This document shows, piece by piece, positions 27,042-36,915 of a stretch of 64,000 nt of DNA; positions within the stretch are counted from its first letter, which is position 1; the number at the start of each line of letters is the position of its first letter. Under the pieces are notes generated by a model. It did no database searches, was not told where the DNA came from, and saw only the letters and a list, made by a program, of their open reading frames with translations. This DNA is from Microbacterium hominis NBRC 15708 (GTDB lineage: Bacteria; Actinomycetota; Actinomycetes; Actinomycetales; Microbacteriaceae). A program made the translations under genes and the position numbers. The stretch lies in contig NZ_BCWI01000001.1 in assembly GCF_001592125.1 (NCBI RefSeq), positions 620,001 through 684,000 on the forward strand. Direction: 5' to 3'.

Positions 27042-27539
27042 TCAGCGCTCCCCCGCGCCCGTGTCGAGGAAGCGCGCGACCGGCCCGGGCACGAACGGCG
27101 ACACGTCTCCGCCGAGGGCGGCGACCTGACGCACCAGCGAGCTCGATACCAGCGCGTGCGCGGGATCGGGCAGCAGGAAGACGGTCTCGATGTCCGCGAG
27201 GTGACGGTTGACGATGGCCATCGGGGTCTCGTAGGCGACGTCCACCTGCGAGCGGATCCCCTTCACGAGCACGCCGGCGTCCACGTCCTGTGCGTAGTCG
27301 ACGAGGAGTCCGACACTCCAGGACGCGACGATGACGTCACCCTCTACGCCCTCCTCGGCGATGGACTGCTCGAGCAGGCTCAGCCGCTGCGCGATCGGCA
27401 GCATCGCCTCTTTGCCCGGATTGTGCACGACCAGCACGTGCAGCTCGTCGTAGAGGGCCGCGGCGCGGCGGATGACGTCGAGATGACCGAGGGTCGGCGG
27501 ATCGAAGGAGCCCGGGACCACCGCGATGCGGTTGTTCAT
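27042..27539 (-). CDS. coaD: Phosphopantetheine adenylyltransferase CoaD
   Basis: 165 aa from ATG 27539. The nucleotidyltransferase motif is [12 protein letters not shown] (the family has T/HxGH, here TLGH), with [12 protein letters not shown] and [20 protein letters not shown] at the end. It makes dephospho-CoA from phosphopantetheine and ATP, the penultimate CoA step. rsmD, its usual neighbour, is separated from it by recG and an acyltransferase gene. Confidence 0.96.
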   Translation of the reverse strand: MNNRIAVVPGSFDPPTLGHLDVIRRAAALYDELHVLVVHNPGKEAMLPIAQRLSLLEQSIAEEGVEGDVIVASWSVGLLVDYAQDVDAGVLVKGIRSQVDVAYETPMAIVNRHLADIETVFLLPDPAHALVSSSLVRQVAALGGDVSPFVPGPVARFLDTGAGER

Positions 27540-27582
27540 GCGGATCAGCCTAGCGGCGGGGCCCGGGGAGCCTCCTGAGGAC

Positions 27583-29760
27583 TCAGCTCTTGGACAGCGC
27601 GGCGCGTTCCTGCTGCCCGACCCGGCGTTCGATCGCGGCGACCAGTCCGGGATGCCGGGAGAGCGTCGGATCCTCGGCCAGGACGTCCTCGGCGGCGGAG
27701 CGCGCCGAGGCGATGAGATCGGCGTCGGCGACCACCCTCAGCAGCCGCAGCGACGTGCGCGCGCCGGACTGAGCGTCGCCGAGGACATCGCCCTCGCCGC
27801 GCAGTTCCACGTCGACCTCGGCGAGCAGGAAGCCGTCGGTCGTGGCGGCCACCGCCTCGACCCGCGAGCGCGCGGGCGTTCCCTCCGGAGCCTCCGTGAC
27901 CAGCAGACACAGGCCCGGCACCTCGCCGCGGCCCACGCGTCCGCGCAGCTGGTGCAGCTGGGAGACGCCGAACCGATCGGCCTCCAGGATGATCATCGCC
28001 GACGCGTTGGGCACGTCCACGCCGACCTCCACGACGGTCGTCGCGATGAGCACGTCGATCTCGCCGCGCGCGAAGGCCTGCATGACGGCATCCTTCTGCT
28101 CACCCGGCATCCGTCCGTGGAGGATCTCGACGCGCAGCGCGTCGAACGCGGGGATGCCCGCCAGGAGCGCGGCCACCTGGACGACGCCCCACCGCGTGCG
28201 GGGCTGCTCGCCCTCGACAAGCGGCGCGCCGGCGGGAGCCTCGTCCGCGGCATCCCGCGCCTCTTTGCCCGTGGCCTCGGCGTCGATCGCGGCGCACACG
28301 ACGAACACCTGGTGGCCGGCTGCGACCTCCTCCGCTGCCCGCTCCCACACGCGCCCGAACCAGCCCGGCTTCTCGGCGAGAGGCGCGACGTGGGTCGCGA
28401 TGCCGGCACGGCCGCTGGGCATCGTGCGGATGGTCGACACGTCGAGGTCGCCGAAGACGGTCATCGCGACGGTACGGGGAATCGGCGTGGCGGTGAGGAC
28501 GAGCACGTGGGGCGCGGTGCCCTTCGCGCGCAGGGTCTCCCGCTGCTCGACGCCGAAGCGGTGCTGCTCGTCGACGACGACGAGCCCGAGATCGGCGAAG
28601 GTCGTCGACGCGCTCAGCAGCGCGTGCGTCCCGACGACGATCCGCGCCTGCCCCGATGCCACGCGCAGGGCCGCCTTGCGCCGCTCCGCGGCGGGCAGCT
28701 GACCGGTCAGCAGCGTCGGCATGAGCTCGGGGGCGAGTCGGGGTCCCAGCATCCGTGCGATCGAGCGCACGTGCTGAGCGGCGAGCACCTCTGTGGGCGC
28801 GATGAGGGCCGACTGCCCCCCGGACTCCGCGACCTGCAACATCGCCCGAAGCGCCACGAGCGTCTTCCCCGATCCGACCTCGCCCTGCACGAGCCGGTTC
28901 ATCGGCCAGTCGCCCTCGAGGTCGGCGGCGATGCGGTCGCCGACGGAGAGCTGGTCGGGCGTGCGTGGGAACGGCAGCCGTTCGTCGAACTCGGCGAGCA
29001 GCCGCCCGGGGCGCCGTGCCGTCGCCGCCATCCCCCGCACGGCCTCGCGCTGCTGCAGCAGCGCCGTCTGCAGGACGAAGGCCTCGTGCATGCGCAGGGT
29101 GCGGCGGGCGTCGTCGATCTGCTCGAAGCTCTCGGGGGCGTGGATGCGGCGCAGCGCCGCATCCGCCTCCAGCAGTCCCTCCCGGCGGCGCAGCGGCTCG
29201 GGAAGCGGGTCGGCCACCCCCGCCAGGCTCTGCAGCACGACGCCGACCGCCTTCTGCACCTGCCAGGTGGCCACCGTGCTGGTCGCGGGGTAGATGGGGA
29301 TGGGCGTGTGCTGCTGTGCCTGGGCGTTCAGACGGGCCGTGTCCACGTCCTCGAAGAGCGTGTAGTCGGGGTGGGCCAGCTGCTGGTGGCCCTGGAACTG
29401 TCCGACCTTGCCGGAGAACATCCCCTGGCGACCGACCTGGAGGTCGTTGGCGCGCCACGCCTGGTTGAAGAAGGTGAGCGTCAGCGCTCCCGCCCCGTCG
29501 CTGATGACGACTTCCAGGAGCGAGCCGCGGCGCTGACGCATCTGCCGCGACGACACCGAGCGCACCTCCGCGACGATCGTCACCTGCTCCCCCAGCGGCA
29601 GCGAGTCGATCGGCGTCAGCTCTCCGCGACGGGCGTACCGGCGCGGGTAGTGGGTGAGCAGATCGGCCACCGTGATCATGCCGAACGCACGCTCGAACAG
29701 CTTCGCGGTCGGGGCCCCCAGCGCATCGACCAGAGCGGTGTCGAGCGTGAACGCGGGCAT
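27583..29760 (-). CDS. recG: ATP-dependent DNA helicase RecG
   Basis: 725 aa from ATG 29760. An N-terminal wedge (OB) domain precedes two RecA-like helicase lobes. Motifs: Walker [17 protein letters not shown] (VVDEQHRFG) as motif [12 protein letters not shown] (motif III), [14 protein letters not shown] and [14 protein letters not shown] (motif VI). It regresses stalled forks and processes branched DNA. The long predicted antisense frames over it are GC shadows. Confidence 0.97.
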   Translation of the reverse strand: MPAFTLDTALVDALGAPTAKLFERAFGMITVADLLTHYPRRYARRGELTPIDSLPLGEQVTIVAEVRSVSSRQMRQRRGSLLEVVISDGAGALTLTFFNQAWRANDLQVGRQGMFSGKVGQFQGHQQLAHPDYTLFEDVDTARLNAQAQQHTPIPIYPATSTVATWQVQKAVGVVLQSLAGVADPLPEPLRRREGLLEADAALRRIHAPESFEQIDDARRTLRMHEAFVLQTALLQQREAVRGMAATARRPGRLLAEFDERLPFPRTPDQLSVGDRIAADLEGDWPMNRLVQGEVGSGKTLVALRAMLQVAESGGQSALIAPTEVLAAQHVRSIARMLGPRLAPELMPTLLTGQLPAAERRKAALRVASGQARIVVGTHALLSASTTFADLGLVVVDEQHRFGVEQRETLRAKGTAPHVLVLTATPIPRTVAMTVFGDLDVSTIRTMPSGRAGIATHVAPLAEKPGWFGRVWERAAEEVAAGHQVFVVCAAIDAEATGKEARDAADEAPAGAPLVEGEQPRTRWGVVQVAALLAGIPAFDALRVEILHGRMPGEQKDAVMQAFARGEIDVLIATTVVEVGVDVPNASAMIILEADRFGVSQLHQLRGRVGRGEVPGLCLLVTEAPEGTPARSRVEAVAATTDGFLLAEVDVELRGEGDVLGDAQSGARTSLRLLRVVADADLIASARSAAEDVLAEDPTLSRHPGLVAAIERRVGQQERAALSKS

Positions 29761-29842
29761 GCACCGAGTCTATTCAGGCCCGCCGACGCCGACCTCGGCC
29801 CGCCGCGCTCGGCGGGAGCACAGCCCGCGCCCGTAGAGTCGC

Positions 29843-30451
29843 GTGGTGCTCCGACGCTTCCTCTCCCGACTCTTCTGGCTGTGCAGCCGGTGGCGCCTGC
29901 GATCCACACCCGCCCCCGCGCGGCCGACGGTGCTCATCGGCGCGCCCCACACCTCCAACTGGGACTTCGTCTTCATGCTGGCGATCTCGTGGCGCCTGGG
30001 CATGCGCATCCACTGGCTCGGCAAGGACGCGCTGTTCGCCGGCTGGAGGGGGCCGCTCATGCGGGCGCTGGGCGGCATCCCCGTCGATCGCACCGATGCG
30101 GGTCGCGTCGTCGAGGAGATCGTCGCCCGCATCCGTGCCGGTGAGGTGTTCGGGCTGGTCGTCACGCCCGACGGGACGCGCGGAGCGAACGCGTATTGGA
30201 AGAGCGGCTTCTACCGCATCGCCCGGGAGACGGGCATGCCGCTGACCCTCGGCTACGTCGATCGCACGACGATGACGACCGGGCTCGGTCCGACCGTGGA
30301 GCTCACCGGTGACGTCGCGAGCGACATGGACCGCATCCGCGCGTTCTACGCCGACAAGGCGGGATTCCGCCCCGAATGGCGCACCGAACCGCGACTGCGC
30401 AGCGAGGACGACGGCGCCGCCGGCGAGCGGGCCGACGCGCCCGCGGCGTGA
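29843..30451 (+). CDS. 1-acyl-sn-glycerol-3-phosphate acyltransferase-like protein
   Basis: 202 aa from GTG 29843 (a second GTG follows at 29846). The acyltransferase HX4D motif is HTSNWD, with GIPVDRTDAG and the glycine-rich TPDGTRG. It has an arginine-rich start and little obvious membrane segment. PlsC-like short acyltransferases act on lyso-lipids; the substrate here is open. Probably co-transcribed with rsmD, 21 bp downstream. A full plsC copy is at 34699-35484. Confidence 0.8.
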   Translation: MVLRRFLSRLFWLCSRWRLRSTPAPARPTVLIGAPHTSNWDFVFMLAISWRLGMRIHWLGKDALFAGWRGPLMRALGGIPVDRTDAGRVVEEIVARIRAGEVFGLVVTPDGTRGANAYWKSGFYRIARETGMPLTLGYVDRTTMTTGLGPTVELTGDVASDMDRIRAFYADKAGFRPEWRTEPRLRSEDDGAAGERADAPAA

Positions 30452-30472
30452 GGTGCCCGTTAGGGTGAAGCC

Positions 30473-31030
30473 GTGACGCGCATCATCTCCGGCCGCGCCG
30501 GCTCGCTGGCTCTCGCGGTCCCGGATGCCGGGACACGACCCACCAGCGACCGCGTGCGCGAATCGCTGTTCGGCGCGCTCGACGCGGCCGATCTGGTCGC
30601 CGGGGCGGCGGTGCTCGACCTGTACGCGGGCTCCGGTGCGCTCGGTCTCGAGGCGATCAGCCGCGGCGCCGCCTCGGCGGATCTCGTCGAGCGCGCGCCC
30701 CGCGCCGCCGCGGTCGCCGAGCGCAACGTGCGCGCCGTCGCGAAGGCCGTGCCGGGGGTCTCGGTACGCGTGCACCGTTCGTCGGTCGACGCGTTCCTGC
30801 GGGCGAGCACGGCCGCGTTCGATCTCGTCTTCCTCGATCCTCCGTACGATCTTCCCGACGCCGAGCTGAGCGGCGCGCTCGACGCGCTGGCTCCGCGCCT
30901 GTCGGCGGATGCCGTGGTGATCGTGGAGCGGGCGACACGGTCGGGAGCGCCGACGCTCCCCGCCTCGCTGGTCCCCGAGCGCGACCGCGCCTACGGCGAC
31001 ACCACGCTCTGGTGGGTGCGACCGGCCTGA
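30473..31030 (+). CDS. rsmD: 16S rRNA (guanine966-N2)-methyltransferase RsmD
   Basis: 185 aa from GTG 30473. It begins MTRIISGRAGSLALAVP and has the family box TRPTSDRVRESLFGAL, the SAM loop VLDLYAGSGALGLEA and the catalytic DPPY in LVFLDPPYDL. It methylates G966 in helix 31 of 16S rRNA. Convergent with thiL. Confidence 0.95.
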   Translation: MTRIISGRAGSLALAVPDAGTRPTSDRVRESLFGALDAADLVAGAAVLDLYAGSGALGLEAISRGAASADLVERAPRAAAVAERNVRAVAKAVPGVSVRVHRSSVDAFLRASTAAFDLVFLDPPYDLPDAELSGALDALAPRLSADAVVIVERATRSGAPTLPASLVPERDRAYGDTTLWWVRPA

Positions 31031-31074
31031 CCACGGCCCGCTCCCGGGGCCCGATCCCGTGGCACTCGCCCGGG

Positions 31075-32055
31075 CTATCCCCGTCCGGCGTCCCAGTCGC
31101 GGTGGGGATCCCATCCGCCTCTGCCGCCGGGGAGGGCGCCGCCGACCGTGACGACGCCGTCGCCGGCCGTGACGCGGCCGATGCGCCGGAAGCCGTCGGG
31201 CAGGTCGGCTCCCGCCCCGAAGCACGCCAGCAGGGCGTGATCCTCACCGCCGCGCAGCGCCATGTCGTCGAGGGTGTCGTCGAGGTCGATGCTCACGCCC
31301 GAGGCGTCCGCCATCCGTGACGCGTCCAGCAGCAGACCATCCGACACGTCCATCATGGCGGTGGCGCCGGCACGGGCCGCCACCGGTCCGAGAGCGATCG
31401 GCGGCCGCGGACGCCGTTGCGCCTCGACGTCGGCGCGTTCGGCAGGAGTGAGGGCCGCGGCATCCACCGCGATGGGCCGCCCGCGGTCGTCGCGGAAGCG
31501 ATCGAACAGCAGCGCGAGTCCTCGGCCCGCCGCCCCCAGATCACCCGCGACCGCGACCACGTCGCCGACGCGCGCGCCGGAGCGTCGCACGGGCGCCGCA
31601 CCGTCCAGCACGCCCAGCACGGTGACCGCGATGCTCAGGGTGTCGGATGCGGCCAGGTCGCCGCCCTCGACGGCGCACCCCGGGGCGAGGTCGTCGCACG
31701 CGGCGCGCATTCCGCGCGCGATGTCGGTGACCAGCTCGGCCGTCGTGTCGTCGGGGAGCATGAGCGCGACGAACAGCGCGGTCGGACGGGCGCCCATCGC
31801 GGCGATGTCGGAGAGGTTCACGGCGGCCGCCTTCCACCCCAGGTCGAAGCCCGACGACCACGCGAGACGGAAGTCGGGACCGTGGACCAGCGTGTCGGTC
31901 GAGACCACGACCCGCCCGTCGTCGACGCGGAGCACCGCGGCGTCGTCTCCGGGGCCCACGACGGCCCGGGACGACCCCTCGAAGACCCCCAGGATGCGTC
32001 GCAGGAGCTCGCGTTCGCCGAGGTCGCGCACGGTCTCGGTGGGAGGCGGGGTCAT
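31075..32055 (-). CDS. thiL: Thiamine-monophosphate kinase
   Basis: 326 aa from ATG 32055. The AIRS-like fold shows VGPGDDAAVL (Mg and ATP ligands), VVSTDTLVHGPDF, NLSDIAAMGARP and MMDVSDGLLLDASRMA. It phosphorylates thiamine phosphate to the diphosphate cofactor. The open frame runs upstream to 32370 antisense to the DUF3515 gene, but nothing upstream of this Met is conserved. No TPP riboswitch was seen around it. Confidence 0.95.
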   Translation of the reverse strand: MTPPPTETVRDLGERELLRRILGVFEGSSRAVVGPGDDAAVLRVDDGRVVVSTDTLVHGPDFRLAWSSGFDLGWKAAAVNLSDIAAMGARPTALFVALMLPDDTTAELVTDIARGMRAACDDLAPGCAVEGGDLAASDTLSIAVTVLGVLDGAAPVRRSGARVGDVVAVAGDLGAAGRGLALLFDRFRDDRGRPIAVDAAALTPAERADVEAQRRPRPPIALGPVAARAGATAMMDVSDGLLLDASRMADASGVSIDLDDTLDDMALRGGEDHALLACFGAGADLPDGFRRIGRVTAGDGVVTVGGALPGGRGGWDPHRDWDAGRG

Positions 32056-32077
32056 TCCTCCACGGTAGCCTGGAGGG

Positions 32078-32557
32078 GTGCCTGCTTCGCGTCCGCTCGT
32101 CATCTCGGCGACCGCGGTGCTCGCCGTCGCGGTCGCCCTCGGCGTCACCGGGTGCAGCGCCACCGTGTCGATGACCCCGGCCAAGAGCGCCAACGACCCC
32201 GCTTGCGCCGCGGTCACGGCGCGCCTTCCCGCGACCGTCGACGGCCAGGAGCGCCGGTGGACCGACGCCCAGGCGACCGGAGCATGGGGCTCCCCCGCGA
32301 GCGTCCTGCTCACGTGCGGACTCGCGGCGCCGGGCCCGAGCACCCTGGTCTGCCAGACCGTGGACGGCATCGACTGGCTCGTCGACGACGCGGAGGCGCC
32401 GCACTACCGCTTCACCACGTTCGGCCGCACGCCGGCCGCCGAGGTCTATCTCGACTACGACCTCGTGAGCGGCCGCGATGTCCTGAGCGCGCTGTCGTCG
32501 GCGGTGCAGCAGCTGCCCACGGACGGCCGATCCTGCACCGACCGCCCGACGTCCTGA
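32078..32557 (+). CDS. DUF3515 lipoprotein
   Basis: 159 aa from GTG 32078, 22 bp from the divergent thiL start. The N-terminal lipoprotein signal ends in VTGCSA (lipobox Cys near 26). The mature part has the family pattern DPACAAVTARLPATVDGQERR, then LTCGLAAPGPST and VDGIDWLVDD, with conserved Cys pairs. Extracytoplasmic, membrane-anchored and restricted to actinobacteria; function unknown. Confidence 0.88.
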   Translation: MPASRPLVISATAVLAVAVALGVTGCSATVSMTPAKSANDPACAAVTARLPATVDGQERRWTDAQATGAWGSPASVLLTCGLAAPGPSTLVCQTVDGIDWLVDDAEAPHYRFTTFGRTPAAEVYLDYDLVSGRDVLSALSSAVQQLPTDGRSCTDRPTS

Positions 32558-32590
32558 GCGTCGATCTCCCGCTGCGGGGCTCGCGCCCGC

Positions 32591-33673
32591 TCAGTGCACG
32601 CGGGCGAGGTCGATCAGCTCGCTGATCAGCTCCGGGTAGCTCATCCCCGACGCGATCCAGCACTTCGGGAACATCGAGATGGGCGTGAAGCCGGGCATCG
32701 TGTTCACCTCGTTGACGAAGAACTCCGTCCCGGTGAAGAAGAAGTCCACGCGCGCGAGTCCTTCGCCGCCGACCGCCTCGAACGCGCGCACCGCGATGCG
32801 CTGCATCTCGGCGAGCTCGCCCTCTCGAAGGTCGGCGGGGCACACGAGGTCGATGCCGGGGGCATCCAGGTACTTCGCGTCGAAGTCGTAGAACTCACGG
32901 CCGCTGATGACGATCTCACCGGCCACGCTGACCCGCGCCGGCTCGCCGTCGCGGCCGGCCAGCACACCGCACTCCACCTCGCGACCCACGACGGCCTGCT
33001 CGACCAGGACGGTGTCGTCCTCGGCGAAGGCCGTCGCCAGCGCGGCGTCCAGCTCTGACCAGTCGGAGACCCTCGAGACCCCGACGCTCGAGCCCGCGCG
33101 GGCGGGCTTCACGAAGGCGGGCAGGCCGAGCGAGCGGATGCGGCGGTGCCAGAGATCGTGGTCGCGCGCCAAGTCGCGCTCCGTCACCGTGACCCACGGC
33201 ACGACCGGCACGCCCGCGGCCTTCAGGACGCTCTTGGTCGTGTGCTTGTCCATGCCGATCGCGGACATGAGCAGGCCCGCGCCGACGTACGGCAGATCGA
33301 GCAGCTCGAGGAAGCCCTGGATGGTGCCGTCCTCGCCGAAGCGGCCGTGCAGGATCGGGAAGACCACGTCGATCGGACCCAGCGAACGGATGCCGTCGGC
33401 ATCCTGGACCTTGAGCTCGCGCGAGCGGACGGAATCCGGCCAGACGATGCGCGTGCCGTTGTCGACCACCTCGGGCAGGTGCCCGGGGTCGAGGGCGAAC
33501 TTGTCGGGGTCGTCGTCTTCGAGGACGAAAGCACCCTCGCGGGTGATGCCGATGGGGATGACCGCGAAGCGGTCACGGTCGATCGCCCGCAGCACTCCCC
33601 CCGCCGTGGCGGAACTGATCGAATGCTCGCTGGAACGCCCTCCGAAGAGCACCGCCACTACCGCTTTGTCCAT
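32591..33673 (-). CDS. ddl: D-alanine-D-alanine ligase
   Basis: 360 aa from ATG 33673 (VVAVLFGGRSSEHSIS). ATP-grasp features: FPILHGRFGEDGTIQG, FVKPARAGSSVGVSRV, EIVISGREFYDFDAKYLD and VNEVNTMPGFTPISMFP. It makes D-Ala-D-Ala for peptidoglycan. The first 101 nt lie inside the end of gpsA, in another frame. The canonical N-terminus shows that this start is real. Confidence 0.96.
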   Translation of the reverse strand: MDKAVVAVLFGGRSSEHSISSATAGGVLRAIDRDRFAVIPIGITREGAFVLEDDDPDKFALDPGHLPEVVDNGTRIVWPDSVRSRELKVQDADGIRSLGPIDVVFPILHGRFGEDGTIQGFLELLDLPYVGAGLLMSAIGMDKHTTKSVLKAAGVPVVPWVTVTERDLARDHDLWHRRIRSLGLPAFVKPARAGSSVGVSRVSDWSELDAALATAFAEDDTVLVEQAVVGREVECGVLAGRDGEPARVSVAGEIVISGREFYDFDAKYLDAPGIDLVCPADLREGELAEMQRIAVRAFEAVGGEGLARVDFFFTGTEFFVNEVNTMPGFTPISMFPKCWIASGMSYPELISELIDLARVH

Positions 33674-34685
33674 TCTGGGTCCTCTCGCCCGTCGGCTTGT
33701 CGTCGTCGGTGGTCAGGTGGGGCGCGATGTCGCGCGGGTTCATCGTGCCGTCCAGGACCATCTTGACCTGCTCCACGATCGGCATGTGCACACCCGACTC
33801 CCGCGCGAGCTGCAGCACCGGGGCGACCGACGCGAGTCCCTCGGCGGTCTGGTTCATCTGCTTCACGACGTCCTGGAAGCTGTAGCCCTGGCCCAGCAGC
33901 CGGCCCGCGGTGTTGTTGCGGCTCAGCGGCGACTGGCAGGTCGCGATGAGGTCGCCCAGGCCGGCGAGCCCCTGCAGGGTCTCCTGCTGGGCGCCCTGCG
34001 CGACCGCGAAGTCGGTCATCTCGACGAGACCCCGCGTGATGATCGAGGCCTTCGTGTTCTCGCCGTAGCCGACGCCGTCGACGATGCCGATCGCGACGGC
34101 GATGAGGTTCTTCAGCACGCCGCCGAACTCCGTGCCGATGACATCGGTGTTGACGAAGGTGCGGAAATAGTCGTTGCGGGCGCGTCGGGCCACCGCTTCG
34201 GCCGTCTCCCGGCTCGTCGAGGAGATGACGGCCGCGGTCGGCTGCTCGCGCGCGATCTCCAGGGCCAGGTTCGGCCCGGATGCCACGGCGATGCGCGTCG
34301 GGTCGCAGTGCAGCTCCTGCTCGATGACCTGGCTCATCCGCAGACCGCTGCGCTTCTCGACGCCCTTCATCAGCGACACGATCGGCGCGTCGGAGTCGGC
34401 GACGAGGGGGCGCACCGCTTTGAGGTTCTGGCGGAGGGCCTGGCTGGAGATCGCGAGGTACACCTGCGACGCCCCCTCGAGCGCCTCGGACAGGTGCGTC
34501 GTGGCGGACATGGCGCGCGGCAGGTTGATCCCGGGCAGGTACTCGCTGTTGCGGTGGCCTTCCTGGATCTCCTGGGCCAGCTCGGCACGACGAGCCCACA
34601 TGACGACGTGCGCTCCCCCGTCGGCGAGCACCTTGCCGAACGTCGTGCCCCAGCTGCCCGAGCCGATCACGGCGACCCGGGGCAT
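33573..34685 (-). CDS. gpsA: NAD(P)+-dependent glycerol-3-phosphate dehydrogenase
   Basis: 370 aa from ATG 34685 (PRVAVIGSGSWGTTFGKVLA, Rossmann GxGxxG); an in-frame TTG 8 codons earlier is the alternative. It shows AVASGPNLALEIA, the catalytic Lys in GGVLKNLIAVAIGI and AGLGDLIATCQSPLSRN. It makes sn-glycerol-3-phosphate for membrane lipids. The family is about 330 aa; here the last 40 residues are a non-conserved tail, RRAFQRAFDQFRHGGG, overlapping ddl by 101 nt. Between plsC and ddl, so lipid and wall precursor synthesis are linked. Confidence 0.95.
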   Translation of the reverse strand: MPRVAVIGSGSWGTTFGKVLADGGAHVVMWARRAELAQEIQEGHRNSEYLPGINLPRAMSATTHLSEALEGASQVYLAISSQALRQNLKAVRPLVADSDAPIVSLMKGVEKRSGLRMSQVIEQELHCDPTRIAVASGPNLALEIAREQPTAAVISSTSRETAEAVARRARNDYFRTFVNTDVIGTEFGGVLKNLIAVAIGIVDGVGYGENTKASIITRGLVEMTDFAVAQGAQQETLQGLAGLGDLIATCQSPLSRNNTAGRLLGQGYSFQDVVKQMNQTAEGLASVAPVLQLARESGVHMPIVEQVKMVLDGTMNPRDIAPHLTTDDDKPTGERTQNGQSGSGGALRRAFQRAFDQFRHGGGSAAGDRP

Positions 34686-34698
34686 CGCCGACTCGCCC

Positions 34699-35484
34699 CT
34701 ACGACTCAAGGCGACCCGTCTCGTTCTGCCCGTGGGCGGCCGGGTTCCAGCGCTCGGCGGGGGGCTCCTCGCCGCGCAGGGTGCCGAGGAGCGCGGCGAC
34801 GTCGGCCATCACGGCATCCGTGGCCGCGACGAGGTTCGCCGCACCCATCGCGCCGGCGCCGGTGTAGGCGGAGAGATCGGTGGCGGGACCCAGCGCCAGC
34901 CGCACGCGACGCCGCGGTGGCCAGAGGCGGAGCTTGCCGTAGCGCGGGAGGATCTGCTGCACGCCCCAGGTCGCGGCCGGGATCACGGGGATGGGCTCCG
35001 CGGCGGCCAGAGCCAGGCGCACGGCCCCGGTCTTGCCGCGCATCGGCCACATGTCCGGGTCGCGGGTGAGCGAGCCTTCCGGGTAGACGATGACGCCGCG
35101 GCCGTGGGTCACGAGGTCTTCGGACTGCTGCAGCGTCTGCTTCGCCGCCGCGGACGACGACGACCGGGCGACGGGGACCATGCCGGTCGCCCGCAGGGCG
35201 GCGCCCAGGACGGGGACGCGGAACAGGCTCTCCTTCGCCATGAACCGCGGAGCGCGGCCCATGCGCCACGTGCCCACCGCCAGGATCAGCGGGTCGAACT
35301 CGCTGTAGTGGTTGGGGGCCAGCACGTACGGCCCCTCGGCGGGCAGGTGCTCGGCACCGGTGATCTCGATCTTCGCGAACCATCCGACGGCCGGCACGAT
35401 GAGTGCGGCGAGCGGCCAGAAGGCGCTGGGCCGCGTCTTCTCGGCGGAGGCGCGTCGCCGCGCGGGACGGGCCACGCCGGTCAT
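34699..35484 (-). CDS. plsC: 1-acyl-sn-glycerol-3-phosphate acyltransferase PlsC
   Basis: 261 aa from ATG 35484, overlapping the murA stop (ATGA). HX4D is NHYSEFD, followed by RFMAKESLFRVPVLG and the glycine motif YPEGSLTRDPDMWPM. One hydrophobic segment near 21-36 may anchor it. It acylates lysophosphatidate; gpsA, which makes the glycerol-3-phosphate start material, is the next gene. The C-terminal ~25 residues are hydrophilic and not conserved. Confidence 0.94.
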   Translation of the reverse strand: MTGVARPARRRASAEKTRPSAFWPLAALIVPAVGWFAKIEITGAEHLPAEGPYVLAPNHYSEFDPLILAVGTWRMGRAPRFMAKESLFRVPVLGAALRATGMVPVARSSSSAAAKQTLQQSEDLVTHGRGVIVYPEGSLTRDPDMWPMRGKTGAVRLALAAAEPIPVIPAATWGVQQILPRYGKLRLWPPRRRVRLALGPATDLSAYTGAGAMGAANLVAATDAVMADVAALLGTLRGEEPPAERWNPAAHGQNETGRLES

Positions 35485-36839
35485 CCGACGACGTCGAAGT
35501 CGGCGCCCAGCGCCGTCAGCTTCTCGAGGAACTTCTCGTAGCCGCGGCGGATGATGTCCACCCCCGCGACGCGCGAAGTCCCCTCCGCGGCCAGCGCGGC
35601 GATGACGTAGCTGTAGCCGCCGCGCAGGTCGGGAACGACGACGTCGGCGCCGTGCAGCGGCGTCGGGCCGGTGATCACGGCGGCCTGCTCCAGCGCGCGG
35701 CGCGGAACGCGGCGGTCGGCGCTGGCGATGCCCTCGGGGTGCACGACGATATCGGCGCCCATCTTGTTGAGGGCCTGCGTGAAGCCGAGACGGTTCTCGT
35801 AGACCGTCTCGTGAACGGTCGAGACGCCCTCGGCCTGCGTGAGCGCGACGATGAGGGGCTGCTGCCAGTCGGTCATGAAACCGGGGTGGACATCGGTCTC
35901 GACGACGACGGGCTTGAGCGCACCGCCGCGGCGGAAACGGATGCCGTCCTCGTGGATGTCGAAGTCGCCGCCCACCTTGCGGAAGACGTTGAGGAAGGTC
36001 AGCATCTCCTGCTGCTTCGCTCCGCCGACGAAGATGTCGCCGTCCGTCGCCAGCGCCGCGCAGGCCCAGGATGCGGCCTCGTTGCGGTCGAAGATGCTCC
36101 GGTGGTCGTAGCCGCGCAGCGACTCCACACCCTCGATGAAGATGACGCGGTTGGGCTCGTAGGAGATGATCGCGCCCATCTTCTGCAGGACGGCGATGAG
36201 ATCCATGATCTCCGGCTCGATGGCCGCGTTGCGAAGCTCGGTGGTGCCCTTTGCGCGCACGGCCGTCAGCAGCACCTGCTCGGTCGCTCCCACGCTCGGG
36301 TACGGCAGGGCGATGTTCGCCCCGGAGAGCCCGTTCGGAGCGGAGAGGCGGATGCCGCTGGGCAGCTTGTCCACCGTCGCGCCGAAGGCGCGCAGCGCGT
36401 CGAGGTGGAAGTCGATCGGACGGTCGCCGATGCGGCATCCGCCGAGGTCCGGGATGAAGGCCTGGCCGAGCAGGTGCAGCAGCGGTCCGCAGAAGAGGAT
36501 CGGGATGCGCGACGCGCCCGCGTGGGCGTCGATCTCCTCCATGTGCGCCGAGACCGCTCCGCGCGGATCGAGACGCAGGACGCCGTCGCCGTCGTCGGTC
36601 ACGGTCACGCCGTGCACCTCCAGGAGCGATCGCACGACCTGGACATCGCTGATGTCGGGTACGTCGCGCAGCACGCTCTCGGTCTCGCCGAGCAGCGCCG
36701 CGACCATCGCCTTGGTGGCGAGGTTCTTGGCGCCCTTCACCTCGACGCGTCCGGTCAGCGGCCGCCCGCCCCGGATCTCGAGGACCGAGCCCTCGCCTCC
36801 GGCGGGTGTCGACGCCGAAGCGCTCAGGAGGGTGTTCAT
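35481..36839 (-). CDS. murA: UDP-N-acetylglucosamine 1-carboxyvinyltransferase MurA
   Basis: 452 aa from ATG 36839. The EPT fold shows KGAKNLATKAM (Lys/Asn for PEP), DLGGCRIGDRPIDFH with the catalytic Cys, LPYPSVGATEQ and PGFMTDWQQP. It performs the first committed peptidoglycan step. The plsC start overlaps its stop. A 12-bp palindrome, CCCCGATCGGGG (36893-36904), lies in the leuD-murA gap and may form a weak terminator. Confidence 0.97.
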   Translation of the reverse strand: MNTLLSASASTPAGGEGSVLEIRGGRPLTGRVEVKGAKNLATKAMVAALLGETESVLRDVPDISDVQVVRSLLEVHGVTVTDDGDGVLRLDPRGAVSAHMEEIDAHAGASRIPILFCGPLLHLLGQAFIPDLGGCRIGDRPIDFHLDALRAFGATVDKLPSGIRLSAPNGLSGANIALPYPSVGATEQVLLTAVRAKGTTELRNAAIEPEIMDLIAVLQKMGAIISYEPNRVIFIEGVESLRGYDHRSIFDRNEAASWACAALATDGDIFVGGAKQQEMLTFLNVFRKVGGDFDIHEDGIRFRRGGALKPVVVETDVHPGFMTDWQQPLIVALTQAEGVSTVHETVYENRLGFTQALNKMGADIVVHPEGIASADRRVPRRALEQAAVITGPTPLHGADVVVPDLRGGYSYVIAALAAEGTSRVAGVDIIRRGYEKFLEKLTALGADFDVVG

Positions 36840-36915
36840 GGATCGAACCTCACATCGTGTGTCGAGGACGGGAAAGGAGAGGGGCGGGCATGCCCCGATC
36901 GGGGGCGGGTCCGTC

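Noticed and set aside
27526..30144. 872-aa plus-strand frame over recG
   Set aside because: Antisense shadow of recG; no start signal or domain.
31030..32060. TPP riboswitch near thiL
   Set aside because: No CTGAGA...ACCTGA-type conserved core was seen on either side of the gene.
31075..32370. Longer thiL start 105 codons upstream
   Set aside because: The extension runs antisense to the DUF3515 gene and is not conserved; ATG 32055 begins the family.
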